A program made the position numbers and the translations under genes. 64,000 nt of DNA, taken from the NCBI RefSeq assembly GCF_905404315.1, contig NC_066280.1, positions 12,409,001 through 12,473,000 of the forward strand, given 5' to 3'. The stretch comes from Leptidea sinapis (taxonomy: Eukaryota; Arthropoda; Insecta; Lepidoptera; Pieridae). The notes below the pieces were generated by a model. That model was not told the origin of the DNA, did not search any database, and worked only from the letters and a program-made list of their open reading frames with translations. The stretch's first letter is position 1. Each line of letters begins with the position of its first letter. Shown here in pieces: positions 34,023 to 44,159 of this stretch.

Positions 34023-34153
34023 CACTGCCGGTAGTTGTTGCCATTGCCATTAATGTTGTAGATAGGGGGTGCATATAGCCATTTATCTAATTGTGACCAA
34101 ATACCATGAAGAGGCCAGGTAGGTTATAGGGTTAACATTGTGTATGATTTCAG

Positions 34154-34240
34154 GAGTCACAATTCTTCTCTCGCTGACGGTGTTTCTGAACCTGGTAGCA
34201 GAGACTCTGCCGCAAGTCTCCGATGCAATACCCTTGTTAG
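34154..34240 (+). CDS. nAChRalpha6: nAChR alpha6 alternative exon 8a (TM2, pore)
   Basis: An 87-nt exon between TTTCAG at 34153 and GTACAC at 34241, phase 1 to 1. With the G from exon 7 it reads GVTILLSLTVFLNLVAETLP QVSDAIPLLG. It forms TM2, the pore-lining helix, and the TM2-TM3 linker. In the usual numbering L9' is the hydrophobic gate and E20' the outer charged ring. Exon 8b at 35298 has equal length and phase and so is a replacement. Confidence 0.96.
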
Positions 34241-35297
34241 GTACACTGCCCACACCTTGTCACAACTCCTCATAAGCTCCCATATTTACCATTTGTTTAC
34301 GATTCATTTTATTTTCATCTGTCATTAACTTACTATCCTTAAATATAAACGTAACATTAAAAAGTATTTTAAAATGTTTATAGTAACTAGTAGCTGTTAT
34401 AAGAACAGAAATGGTTTTGTAATGAAATTTTTCTATATCACATTTAACGTGGTTGTTGTGTATTGGTTTTGTTTTAAATGTTTTATGGTTGAAGTTGATT
34501 TCTAAAGTTTGTAATTTTAACAACCAAGGAAAAAAGTTACACTTTTTATTCATTTTCATAAAAAATTCGAACAAATCTAGGAATCGATTTCGTTTAAGAT
34601 ATGTTTATTTATTTTAAAAAGGAAATTTATATTATGTTATTGCTAGAACTTTTTTAATTTAATTTTACCAAAATTAGCATTCCCTTTTCTAGTTGATTAT
34701 GATCTTTTTGTAGAATTTCTTATTCTTTGTCATTATGTCCTAATTCGTTATAATAAGCAGCATTGTTGTATTTTTATTGTACATCTAAATGCATGGCATG
34801 CCAAATTATATTATTTCAAATGCAAAATCTATCCAAAAGTATTTTTTTTTGTATTTCTTATGGCACTGCAACTTCAGGTAAGTAGCACTACTGAATTTTT
34901 TTTTAAATATATTTGAGCTTTTTCATTATTATTATCATCGACGTAATCGATTCCAGGTTTGTGTTGATTGACTATTAAACATCAAAATGGCCGCCTTAAC
35001 TTATTCAGATACTTGGAGTACAACGTGGGCGTTAGTAAATTTCAATAATTGTGCTTTTAAATGTCGTCAAATAACAAAATGATGATTAAAATTTAATGAC
35101 TCCCGAAATTGTTTCTGCATGCTTTTTAATTTCAGTTTATGATTTTTTATTACGACTTGTGCCCCATTCCGACTTACACAAATACGAAAAATATGAAGCG
35201 GAGGTGAAAAAACGGATGAATTGTACGAAAAATTTTGCGCTGGAAAAAATATTCTCGTAGCTATTACTTACCACAGATGCTTTATTGATCTTTGCAG
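34241..35297 (+). other. Intron between exons 8a and 8b
   Basis: A+T-rich, 1057 nt. No repeat insertion was recognised, which is unusual for introns of this size in the window. No obvious long complementary pair was seen by eye. Confidence 0.5.
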
Positions 35298-35384
35298 GTG
35301 TTACAATTCTCCTGTCACAAACAGTTTTTTCTCTATTGGTGGGGCACGTCATCACAAAAACTTCAGAGGCGATCCCACTAATAG
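35298..35384 (+). CDS. nAChRalpha6: nAChR alpha6 alternative exon 8b (TM2, pore)
   Basis: An 87-nt exon between TTTGCAG at 35297 and GTGAGA at 35385, phase 1 to 1. It reads GVTILLSQTVFSLLVGHVIT KTSEAIPLIG. The first seven residues (GVTILLS) are shared with 8a. Then pore residues differ: 11' L to Q, 15' L to S, 16' N to L, 19' A to G, 20' E to H, and the linker changes from TLPQVSDAIPLLG to VITKTSEAIPLIG. The same sort of alternative exon is known in other insect alpha6 genes (SQTVFSLLVG type). Both exons keep the L9' gate. Confidence 0.96.
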
Positions 35385-36289
35385 GTGAGAAACGGGAGTT
35401 TGCTGTAAACATAAAAGCTAAATAAAGACTTGAAAGATTTGTAATATTTTCTTCTAAATTAATCGTGGAATGAGTGAGGATTGTGTAAATATCATTTGTA
35501 TAAATGTGAAATAAAACGTTCCTCATCTCATCCTCGAGATAACAGTGTCTAAATAGAAAGCAATCTCTTGCTTGAATGAATCGAAATTAAAGCGACGCCA
35601 TAGCTCTTTTAACTTATTCATATTTTTTATTCTATTCTAGATCCCAAGTCTCTGAAATTAATCTGTGCTTTGAGATATCACTCTGTTTACTTGACTCATG
35701 CTAATTGTTAGCAAATTCTTCGTAGACACTTCATTTAGTATATTAAATTTTGAAGAAATGATCATATTTCAATCTGATTGCATTGATTTATTATTTCTTA
35801 AACTTACTTTCCATATATTGCTGTCCAGATAAAAATTGCGTCTACTTTAAATCAGCATGTAATAAAATATGTAAATAAAACTACAAACGAACTAATTCTA
35901 ATAAAGTTAACTTACGCCTGAATGATTTTGCTTGTAGATATTTTAAAACAGGTTGAAGTTAAATAGCTGTTTATATCAACAAAGTGAATGCGGGTAGAGG
36001 GCCCGGACTCCAAGTATCTAGTGAATGTCGGTATTCCCGGCGTTTGCTCTTTCACCATCCACTCAGCTCTCTATAAGTACTATTAAAACAATGGCTTATT
36101 GTAACTAGAAACTTTTCATTTTTTTCTGCAGTGTATCTTATTTCTACATTTTTATCTATTTTGTAGTAATTTATTTCATTTTGTTAGTTAGTCGTTGTGT
36201 ATGTTGTTATTTGTATTTACATTATCCAATTACTCTGCATTGTTTCTACAAAAAAGCGAAACTTTTACCAGATACACAAAAATATAGAA
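35385..36289 (+). other. Intron after exon 8b, first part
   Basis: No third exon 8 variant seen. No repeat copy recognised. Confidence 0.45.
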
Positions 36290-36490
36290 AAGTATAAACA
36301 GTTACATATCTCTCGCGTTCCGTGCAAGAGCTCTTTCAACTGAGTCAACCGTTCGAGTGACGTATCATAAATAAAACTTGTATGCATTGTTCAACTCTCT
36401 GGATGTGGCTTCAAACTTTAAAGTTGTCTTCAAATTTTATTTGTGTAATTAATCCCAGAAGTGAGGGTTATCACTTTAAAACATTATAAA
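36290..36490 (+). repeat. Interspersed repeat, family K, copy 1
   Basis: CGCGTTCCGTGCAAGAGCTC, CAACCGTTCGAGTGACGT, then AATCCCAGAAGTGAGGGTTATCACTTT. Related blocks are at 48310-48545 and 48585-48690. The class is unknown. Confidence 0.6.
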
Positions 36491-36965
36491 TTGTTGAGAT
36501 ATATTATTTTTTGCTTAATATTCTATATAAAACCAACTTTTGTGAATTTGAAAATTAAAAAAATATTACTGAGTCAGCAAATATTAAAATAATAAGATTC
36601 TATGTGATAAAAGTCACCAAAAAAGTTTAAATCTTAACATTTGTAATTATACTTTACTTAAACAGAAGATACGAGTACTTAAACAGAAGAACATAAAAAA
36701 AAATAAGAGCAAATAATTTTAAACTTGATTCTTTGGTTATGTTACTGCATGATTTTATAGAATTTGCATGGCTTAACACGTAAATGTGATATAGAAAACT
36801 AAACTGAAAAATTAATTTGAAACAAATAAAATTTTATTTAAATAGTTATAGTTATTGTTAAATTTTTTTTTCAAGATATTATGGCACTGTTATATTGTTA
36901 TTAAAAGCAGAAAACGATTACTAATAAGTTTTCGTTTTCTTTTTATCGTTTCATTAAATACATCT

Positions 36966-37252
36966 ATACGACGACCTGTATAGCCGAGTGGTTAGCGATC
37001 CTACGTACTAAGCTAGAGGTCCCGGGTTCGAATCCCGGTAGGTGCAAGCATTTATATGATGAATATGGATGTTTGTTTCCGAGTCATGGATGTTTAAATG
37101 TATTTATGTATGTTTATATGAATTTATGTATATTTAAGTAAGTATATTGTATTAAATATATCATTGTCTTGTAACCCATAACACAGGCTATATATGCTTA
37201 ACTTGGGGCAAGATAATTTGTGTAAAAAGTGTGTCAATATTATTATTATTAT
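36966..37252 (+). mobile_element. tRNA-headed SINE (SINE A), full length
   Basis: Best copy of the family. Box A TAGCCGAGTGGTTAGCG at 36981 and box B GGTTCGAATCC at 37025-37035 form an intact internal RNA polymerase III promoter. A tRNA-unrelated A+T-rich body follows (TATTTATGTATGTTTATATG), then GGGGCAAGATAATTTGTGTA and an (ATT)n tail. The head could be mistaken for a tRNA gene, but the body and the three siblings at 63, 4684 and 17712 show it is a SINE. Confidence 0.92.
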
Positions 37253-37681
37253 CTATTAATAAGTCTTTTTCTTATGTTTGAAATAAGTGTAATAAGTAAG
37301 TGCTATTACACTGAATATTATCTGATATAAATAAGTATAGTCTAAATTGAATGACCATTTTGCCTTTGAATGTCATTCTTATTGATAAGCTAATATAAAA
37401 TTTGAATCGTGTCATAACTGATAGATATAATTGGCAATATTATTTTATAGTCGAAAAGAGGCAATAGTAATAATATACATAATAAAAAGACTAGATTAAA
37501 AAATAAAGTGAAAATTGGGTACTGGGCGAATAAATTATATTTGTTCGTACATGTTTTTAAAATTACGACTTATGTTGCAGGTATATTGTCAAAACCGTCA
37601 TATTATAATTTCACTAGTGATATTATAATAAAACGGTAGATTGTCAATCGACTTCATTTATTACAACTTAACGGCCTGGTG
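37253..37681 (+). other. Intron sequence between SINE A and SINE B
   Basis: A+T-rich; nothing supportable. Confidence 0.45.
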
Positions 37682-37958
37682 TTTTTTTATGACAGTAAGG
37701 GGCGAGAAGGACGTTCAACAATTCAATGCCGCTCAGGATTCTTGAAAAACCCAAAAATTCTGAGCGGCACTACACTTGCGCTCGTCACCTTGAGACTTAA
37801 GATGTTAAGTCTCATTTGCCCAGTAATTTCACTAGCTACGGCGCCCTTCAGACCGTAACACAGTAATGCTTAAACATTACTGCTTCACAGCAGAAATAGG
37901 CATCTTTGTGGTACCCATAATCTAGCCGGCATCCTGTGCAAAGGAGCCTCCCACTGGT
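37682..37958 (-). mobile_element. SINE B, antisense
   Basis: Inverted family member from GTTTTTTTATGACAGTAAGG to CAAAGGAGCCTCCCACTGGT, with the palindrome CAATGCCGCTCAGGATTC ... TTCTGAGCGGCAC intact. A short internal deletion removes the CAGCTGATGGTAATTGAT segment seen in other copies. Confidence 0.88.
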
Positions 37959-38030
37959 TTTTTTGACATTATAAGTTCACGGGTGTTATAGTGACAATTA
38001 TATTTTGACAATTTTACTGGTTGTACGTTT

Positions 38031-40208
38031 ATGAGGCCTACGCTGATTGGTCTATTTTTTGTATTTATAGTAAAGGGCATGGATATTTTTATACCAAGCT
38101 CTGTAGTACCGATCGGTGGCAGATCACAGCCCTGGTTCGATGCGTCAGTTAAAGCAGCATCTGACTGCAAAAAACAGGCGTATCGAACTTGGGTTGCGGC
38201 GCTGGGCTCAAAGGATCCGAACTGCAAAGTTCTGAAGAGGAAATATAACCGTGCCTCCAGATTTTTTAAGCGGCAAATCGCCCGTGCGAAATCGAAACAC
38301 GTCGTCAAAATTGGCGAGCAGCTTTCCAGTTACCCGACCGGAACACGCAAATTCTGGTCGTTGTCGAAAGCTGCTCTTGGTAACTTCAACCAGCCGTCCA
38401 TGCCGCCGTTGCACATGAGGAATGACACCCTGGCCCATACGGCAAAAGAGAAAGCCGATCTCCTGTGCACTCTTTTTTCCTCCAACTCGACTCTTGACGA
38501 CAACGGAAAAACACCGCCGACCATCCCGCGGTGTCAGAGCTCCGTGCCTGAAGTACAGTTCCGACAGAAAACTGTTAGGCGAGCTCTGTTTTCGTTGGAC
38601 GTCAGGAAGTCGAGCGGGCGGGATGGCATTTCTCCAATCGTGCTAAGAACGTGTGCCCCTGAGTTGACGCCGGTGCTAACGCGTTTATTCCGGCACTCTT
38701 ATTCAAAAGGCGTAGTCCCTGATTCATGGAAGTCAGCCCTTGTGCATCCGATCCCAAAAAAAGGAGACAGTTCGGATCCGGCAAACTACAGGCCTATTGC
38801 TATTACCTCCCTACTCTCCAAAATTATGGAGAGCATAATTAACCGCCAGCTCTTGGTATACCTTGAGGGTCACCAGTTGATCAACGACCGGCAGTACGGC
38901 TTTCGCCATGGTCGGTCGACTGGCGATCTTCTGGTATACCTAACACACAGATGGGCGGCGGCTATTGAAAGCAAGGGGGAAGGCCTGGCAGTTGGTCTGG
39001 ATATAGCGAAGGCCTTTGATCGTGTATGGCACAAGGCGCTCCTCGCAAAACTTCCATCATTTGGGCTTCCCGAGAGCTTATGCAAGTGGACCTCCAGCTT
39101 CCTCACTGGGCGCAGCATACAGGTCGTTATCGACGGTTATTGCTCGAATCCCAAGCCCGTGAACGCTGGAGTGCCCCAAGGCTGTGTGCTATCTCCCACG
39201 CTGTTTCTTCTGCATATCAATGATATGTTGGACACCGCCAACATGCATTGCTATGCAGACGACAGCACTGGTGATGCCGTATACACGGGCCATGCAGGTC
39301 TCTCTCGGGAAAACGTCGACCAGTGCCGGGTGAAACTTGTGTCTTCTATCGAGTCCTCTCTCGAGAAGGTCGTGGAATGGGGTAAGTTGAACCTTGTCCA
39401 ATTTAACCCCCAGAAGACTCAAGTTTGCGCGTTTACCACTAAAAAAACCCCATTTGCCGTATCACCGCTCTTCGAGAACACTTCCCTTAAAGCCTCGCCT
39501 AGTATCGGAATACTGGGTCTCGAAATCTCGAGCAATTGCCAATTCCGTGGCCATCTGGAGGGCAAAGCCAAACTGGCTTCAAAGAAACTGGGCGTCATAA
39601 ATAGAGCACGGCAATACTTCAAGCCGGCCCACATTCTAGCGCTCTACAAAGCGCAGGTCCGGCCTCACATGGAGTATTGCTGTCATCTCTGGTCTGGCGC
39701 ACCCCAGTATCAGCTCGATCCATTTGACCGCGTGCAACGCAGAGCAGCTCGAATTGTCGGGGACCCAGTACTCTGTGAACGGCTGGATCACTTGGCGTTG
39801 CGTAGAGACGTCGCTTCATTGTGTGTCTTCTACCGCATTTATCACGGGGAGTGTTCCGAAGAGCTGTTCAACCTGATTCCTGCCGCCGAATTTCACCTTC
39901 GCACGACACGCCACAAGTTACGATATCATCCCCACCATCTGGATGTGTGGCGGTCCTCCACAGTGCGGTTTTCAAGGAGCTTTCTTCCTCGTACCACGAA
40001 GCTGTGGAATGAGCTTCCTTGTGCGGGTTTTCCGGGACGATACGACATGGGTACCTTCAAGAAAAGCGCGTACACCTTCCTTAAAGGCCGGCAACGCTCT
40101 TGTGATTCCTCTGGTGTTGCAGGAGAGTGTGGGCGGCGGTGATCACTTAACACCAGGTGACCCGTACGCTCGTTTGTCCTCCTATTCCATAAAAAAAAAA
40201 AAAAAAAA
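38031..40208 (+). mobile_element. LINE (jockey/CR1-like), 5'-truncated, ORF intact to A tail
   Basis: One frame of 703 codons runs from 38031 to 40142 with no stop. Element sequence becomes recognisable at about 38075 (FIPSSVVPIGGRSQPWFDAS). The endonuclease domain is missing. The reverse transcriptase shows PIPKKGDSSDPANYRPIAIT and FRHGRST (residues about 237-300), GLDIAKAFDRVWH (about 322), AGVPQGCVLSPTLF (about 379) and CYADDS (about 407) with its two catalytic Asp. The C-terminal part contains RVQRRAARIVGDP and FKKSAYTFLKGRQ. The 3' UTR is short and ends in about 20 A at 40189-40208. Sense-oriented in the intron between exons 8b and 9. It cannot move alone without its 5' half. Confidence 0.93.
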
Positions 40209-40627
40209 GTAATTATTTTTTAGTTATTCATTAGTCTAATCAACTAATTGTTATCTAATTAAATCGGCTTTTGTTCACTAGTAGGTCCCAATAACAAATT
40301 TAGACGGTTGACCGCAACGCAAAAGCTGAGCGTAGCGTGCCGCGGCAGCAGCCGACGAGTGCCAGAACCAAATCGGCCTTGTTCACTAGTAGGAACCAAA
40401 AAACAAATTTAAATATTTATAAATTGTTCGTACAGTACCCGTATTGATAGACTCAGCCTACATGTTATAGTGCATTTGACGTTACTAAACAGAAAAGGGC
40501 TCTTAATCTTTAGTTTTGTAAATATTTTTATGCTGCACTATGAAATAAATGTATCGTAATGTAATCGTGCCAAATTTGTTGATAAATATTAAGGTTAAAA
40601 CTACTTTGTGTTACTTTTACTTTAGCA
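40209..40627 (+). other. Intron sequence between LINE and SINE B
   Basis: Contains an imperfect local duplication: AAATCGGCTTTTGTTCACTAGTAGG near 40260 and AAATCGGCCTTGTTCACTAGTAGG near 40370, about 110 nt apart, separated by a GC-rich piece (GCGTGCCGCGGCAGCAGCC). Confidence 0.55.
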
Positions 40628-40933
40628 ATGGGAGGCTCCTTTATACAGGATGCTTCATAGTATTTGGGTACCACAACGGCGCCTATTCCTGCCGTGAAGC
40701 AGTAATGTATAAACTCTACCGTGTTTCGGTCTGGAGGGCGCCGTAGTTACTGAAATTACTGGGCAAATGTGACTTAACATCTTATGTCTCAAGGTGACGA
40801 GCGCAATTGTAGTGCTGCTCAGAATTTTTGGGGTTTTCAAGGTTCCTGAGCGGCATTGCATTGGGTAGTAGTAGAGCGTATCAAGCTGTACGTCCTGCTC
40901 ATCTCGCCCCGTATTTTCATAAAAAAAAAAATA
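40628..40933 (+). mobile_element. SINE B, full length, sense
   Basis: Runs from ATGGGAGGCTCCTTTATACA to CGTATTTTCATAAAAAAAAA. It shows the family landmarks in order: GGGTACCACAACGGCGCCTA, CTGCCGTGAAGCAGTAATGT, GGGCAAATGTGACTTAACAT, the palindrome, and GTCCTGCTCATCTCG. The A tail lies downstream, fixing the orientation of the family. Confidence 0.88.
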
Positions 40934-41250
40934 AGATTTTTGATTGATGTTGGGAGCATCTGCCAGTACCTATACAAGAAAATGTTGATACATTTCCAGA
41001 CATTTGTAACGCCATACAAAATATCATCACGGATAGTTGACTCTGATTAATGATGCTATTCTTGAGAGCAAGACACCTGTTGGTGCTTCTTTGCACGTTT
41101 TTATCTTAATACATTGGAGTTTTAACCTTAATGACATCTTTAGTAAAAGACAAATCTGGTGTATAAATATGTAAATACATGTTTTGTTTTATTATTTATT
41201 AATACAGCTTTATTCACGTTTTATCGGTGTCGGTACCGACTAGTTTCGGA

Positions 41251-41395
41251 CCATTCGGAGGTCCTTCATCAGGGTGAGTGTTGGGTTCGCAATAACGTCC
41301 CACCTCTTACTGTGGACTTGGGCTCGTAGTGCGTGGCTGGCTAGGACGTTATCGCGAATCTACCACACTCAACCTGACTTAGGACCTCCGAATGG
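41251..41395. mobile_element. Fold-back element 65 nt upstream of exon 9
   Basis: The left arm CCATTCGGAGGTCCTTCATC ... CGCAATAACGTCC (41251-41302) is the imperfect complement of the right arm GGACGTTATCGCGAATC ... AGGACCTCCGAATGG (41343-41395). The outer 14-15 bp pair perfectly, the arms are about 50 bp and the spacer about 40. The right foot is 65 nt before the first base of exon 9. Just upstream is a 12-bp palindrome GTCGGTACCGAC. Confidence 0.75.
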
Positions 41396-41460
41396 AATAA
41401 ATAATTTAATAATGTCTCGCGAAAGTTTCAATAATTTAATGTTTTGTTTTATAATAACAG

Positions 41461-41570
41461 GAACATATTTCAACTGCATCATGTTCATGGTGGCTTCGTC
41501 AGTGGTACTTACGGTCGTTGTACTTAACTATCATCACCGTACTGCCGATATACACGAAATGCCCCAATGG
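41461..41570 (+). CDS. nAChRalpha6: nAChR alpha6 exon 9 (TM3)
   Basis: A 110-nt exon between ATAACAG at 41460 and GTGAGT at 41571, phase 1 to 0. Its first two bases (GA) join the G of exon 8 to give a Gly codon. It encodes TYFNCIMFMVASSVVLTVVV LNYHHRTADIHEMPQW: TM3 (about 20 residues) and the start of the cytoplasmic loop. The Gly at the exon 8/9 junction corresponds, by my alignment from memory, to the position whose Gly to Glu change (G275E in thrips numbering) gives spinosyn resistance; here it is Gly, the sensitive state. Confidence 0.97.
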
Positions 41571-42650
41571 GTGAGTCTAAATTAAAAAAAAATATCTCTC
41601 AAATTGCGTGTTACATTTTTAGATGCGATTAGAAAAAAAAAATTAATTTTTTTTTTAATTTCATAAAAATTTCATGTGGTTGAGCTATCAATTTGAACTG
41701 CTTATTTCAAATATCGTAAGTATATAAACAATTTTAAGATTTTTTATTTGAAACTTTTTTTGATATCTTATGAAGATTCATGTTTTTAAGATATTTTCGG
41801 AAAAGTGGTTTTTCATCTTTTCCACTGAAAATATACAGATACAGAAATATTTTTTTATTTACTTTTTATTTTTTTTATATATAGATTAAAATAATCAATT
41901 CTTTTAGTCTATATTTAAATGGGCTGCTGAAAAGTAAAGACACTGTATCGCTTAATGAGATTTGATTTTCTTTGGTGTTAATTGTTTTTAATGTAAAACT
42001 GTACATACGTACATACTTATGGCGTGTGATCATTTCGGCCCAAACTCTCTCTTAACTCCAAAACTTTTAGTTCACCTGAAAACAATATCTGGTAAGGCCT
42101 TGAAACGTCGGGTTAACTTAAATAATAATAAAAATTAGTTATTCAACCAATAAAGCCCCTATCCTTACAGAGTGACCTATTGCGATCGAGGCTTGACTTA
42201 AATTTATCTATTTAAATTAATATAAACATAAATCTAAGAGCTACTACTAACAATCTATACCTACTATACTAGATTATTACTATACTAATTACAATTACTA
42301 GAACATACAACAACTACTCTAATTTTAAAATCGTTCATTGAGCAAGCAAACAAGTCAATCCTATGCGAAAGTTCATTTAAATTTCGTAAAGCGACTGTAA
42401 AATGTAACTGTGTAAAATTTAACTTTTACGCAAAAATCTAATTTAAAAACAGACAAAAATGTTTTATTTAAATGTGTAACACTCGCGTTAATCAAAGAAA
42501 ATACTATGTTAAATATGATTGTAACTGATCTGAAAGAAAATATTAATTTTGCTTCTAGCGTCTGTTTTATACCAGCGGGGGCTTAATCCACTCTAGTTGT
42601 ATATTATGAAAAGCAGGCTCTAGTCTTGCTTCCAGTTATTTTATATTAAA
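41571..42650 (+). other. Intron after exon 9, first part
   Basis: Poly-A and poly-T rich, especially 41583-41900. No feature recognised. Confidence 0.45.
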
Positions 42651-43020
42651 CTAGCTGACCCGACAGACGTTGTTCTGTATATCTATGTGTATAAAAATTA
42701 ATTGCTGTTCGTTAGTCTCGCTAAAACTCTAGAACGGCTGGACCTGCATGCACCCTGCTGTCGTAATGAAATTGTTTCACAGCAGAACTGTCAAACCGTG
42801 CGTCAATAAATTCTCACATAGAAATTATGTATCGACACATCAAAGGAAAAACAAATTTGTCGTTTTTATTTAATTTAGCAGCATTTTCCTATTTATTCAT
42901 CTTTTAAACCTTCCCTGGACTTCCACAAATAATTCAAGACTAAAATTAGCCAAATAGGTCCAGCCGTCCTCGAGTTTTAGCGAGACTAACGAACAGCATT
43001 TCATTTTTATATATATAGAA
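42651..43020. mobile_element. Inverted-repeat element in the intron before exon 10
   Basis: Starts ACTAGCTGACCCGACAGACG like the repeat at 1110. Within it, 42691-42744 and 42957-43010 are inverted over about 54 bp (GCTGTTCGTTAGTCTCGCTA ... ACGGCTGGACC against its complement, few mismatches). The middle has TTTCACAGCAGAACTGTCAA. It looks like a non-autonomous element able to form a long hairpin in RNA. Confidence 0.7.
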
Positions 43021-43952
43021 GATGATGTTAATATTGTTGTGATGGTTATAGATAAATTTGTATTTAATTGTGTTTCTTTTACTTGGCATTTTGGTGAAAG
43101 TGGCGGTTTAGGTCCGTTAGTTCGAATCGAATCACAGAAAATTCAACCAAAAACATCTCGCTTACATTAATTTTAGTAAGACAACAAATTCGCCGAAACA
43201 TGGCGGGGTGCGGGGGACATCGGCTAGTTATCATTGGATCATTCAAAGACTTGTCAAAGTCAGCAATGACAGTGACAACTCATTAGTGATGGGCGATACT
43301 CATTTGTCTATACGTGAGTCGAATCAAAATAGTAAACGTCTTACTAAAGTAAACTATCGACTATGGACCATTGAAAGTATCAATTTTGAATATTTAGGTC
43401 TTCTTATTGTTTTTTAATTCGTAATTTCATGAATAATCAATCCAAAGTCAGTCTAAAGAATTAGGAGGCATCATACCTACATACCCTAATATATTATGCA
43501 CACTGATATATCGGACAACACAATACCCCTCTTTAATCGTTGGACTGATAACATTCTTAAAAAATTATCGACTGTATTTTTTATCTTTACATAGTGTCTC
43601 ATCACTAGTTTACACATGCCAACGACAGAGTGAGATAATGCTATGTGAATTTATCTATGAAAGATAGGGATGTGAAAAAAGACTTCAACGAGAGCTCTTT
43701 TTATATGTTTTTTTGGATAGTTCATTGATAAATGATGGAATAATGATTTTTCTGTCAAATGTAATGCAATCTTTTGTAAGACTAGACGTTGTACTACACT
43801 TTCCATAAAATTTCACTGAATAATACGGCATTAAAACGGTTACCATCGGCGGCAGACTAAAAAACGTCAAGGGGCGGGGCCGGCTGTTATGCACTGTCAC
43901 TGCCAAACCTGTGCCAAAGCATGTCCCCAGTAGCGCGTAGTTTTAAGGTTGT
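43021..43952 (+). other. Intron sequence
   Basis: A GC-richer piece at 43095-43230 (GGTGAAAGTGGCGGTTTAGG, ATGGCGGGGTGCGGGGGACA) is probably inserted DNA. No exon. Confidence 0.4.
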
Positions 43953-44004
43953 CTAAAAGCGCAATAAATATTGTCTGTGGATTCAATATTTATCGCGCTT
44001 TTAG
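43953..44004 (+). other. Near-perfect 21-bp hairpin
   Basis: CTAAAAGCGCAATAAATATT-G (43953-43973) and CAATATTTATCGCGCTTTTA-G (43984-44004) pair over 21 bp with one A-C mismatch, around a 10-nt loop (TCTGTGGATT). It lies 456 nt upstream of exon 10, within the pre-mRNA. Confidence 0.75.
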
Positions 44005-44159
44005 TTTATTAACGAATGTATTTGACGTTTTAGACACAGGAATGATGTTTTTTTCATTTTTTATTATTATTTCATATTAAAACATAACAGTTTTATTGCA
44101 AATATTTTTATTGCATAGATCATATTTCAACAGTTTTATGTATTGTATAATGTCTTTAT

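Noticed and set aside
33810..34025. 71-codon minus-strand frame as a gene
   Set aside because: It ends in the C-terminal codons of a LINE (DLGTFNKKAY) and its 3' UTR, a transposon fragment.
36966..37040. tRNA gene with intact A and B boxes
   Set aside because: It is followed by a tRNA-unrelated body shared with three other copies (63, 4684, 17712), so it is a SINE head and not a functional tRNA gene.
37922..39634. Many short antisense and out-of-frame frames over the LINE
   Set aside because: They are shadows of the 703-codon reverse transcriptase frame, which has the conserved motifs.
33289..41460. A third alternative exon 8 (as in Drosophila 8c)
   Set aside because: I looked for another 87-nt phase 1-1 segment starting with a VTILLS-like sequence between exons 7 and 9 and found only 8a and 8b. 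A diverged variant could be missed by eye.
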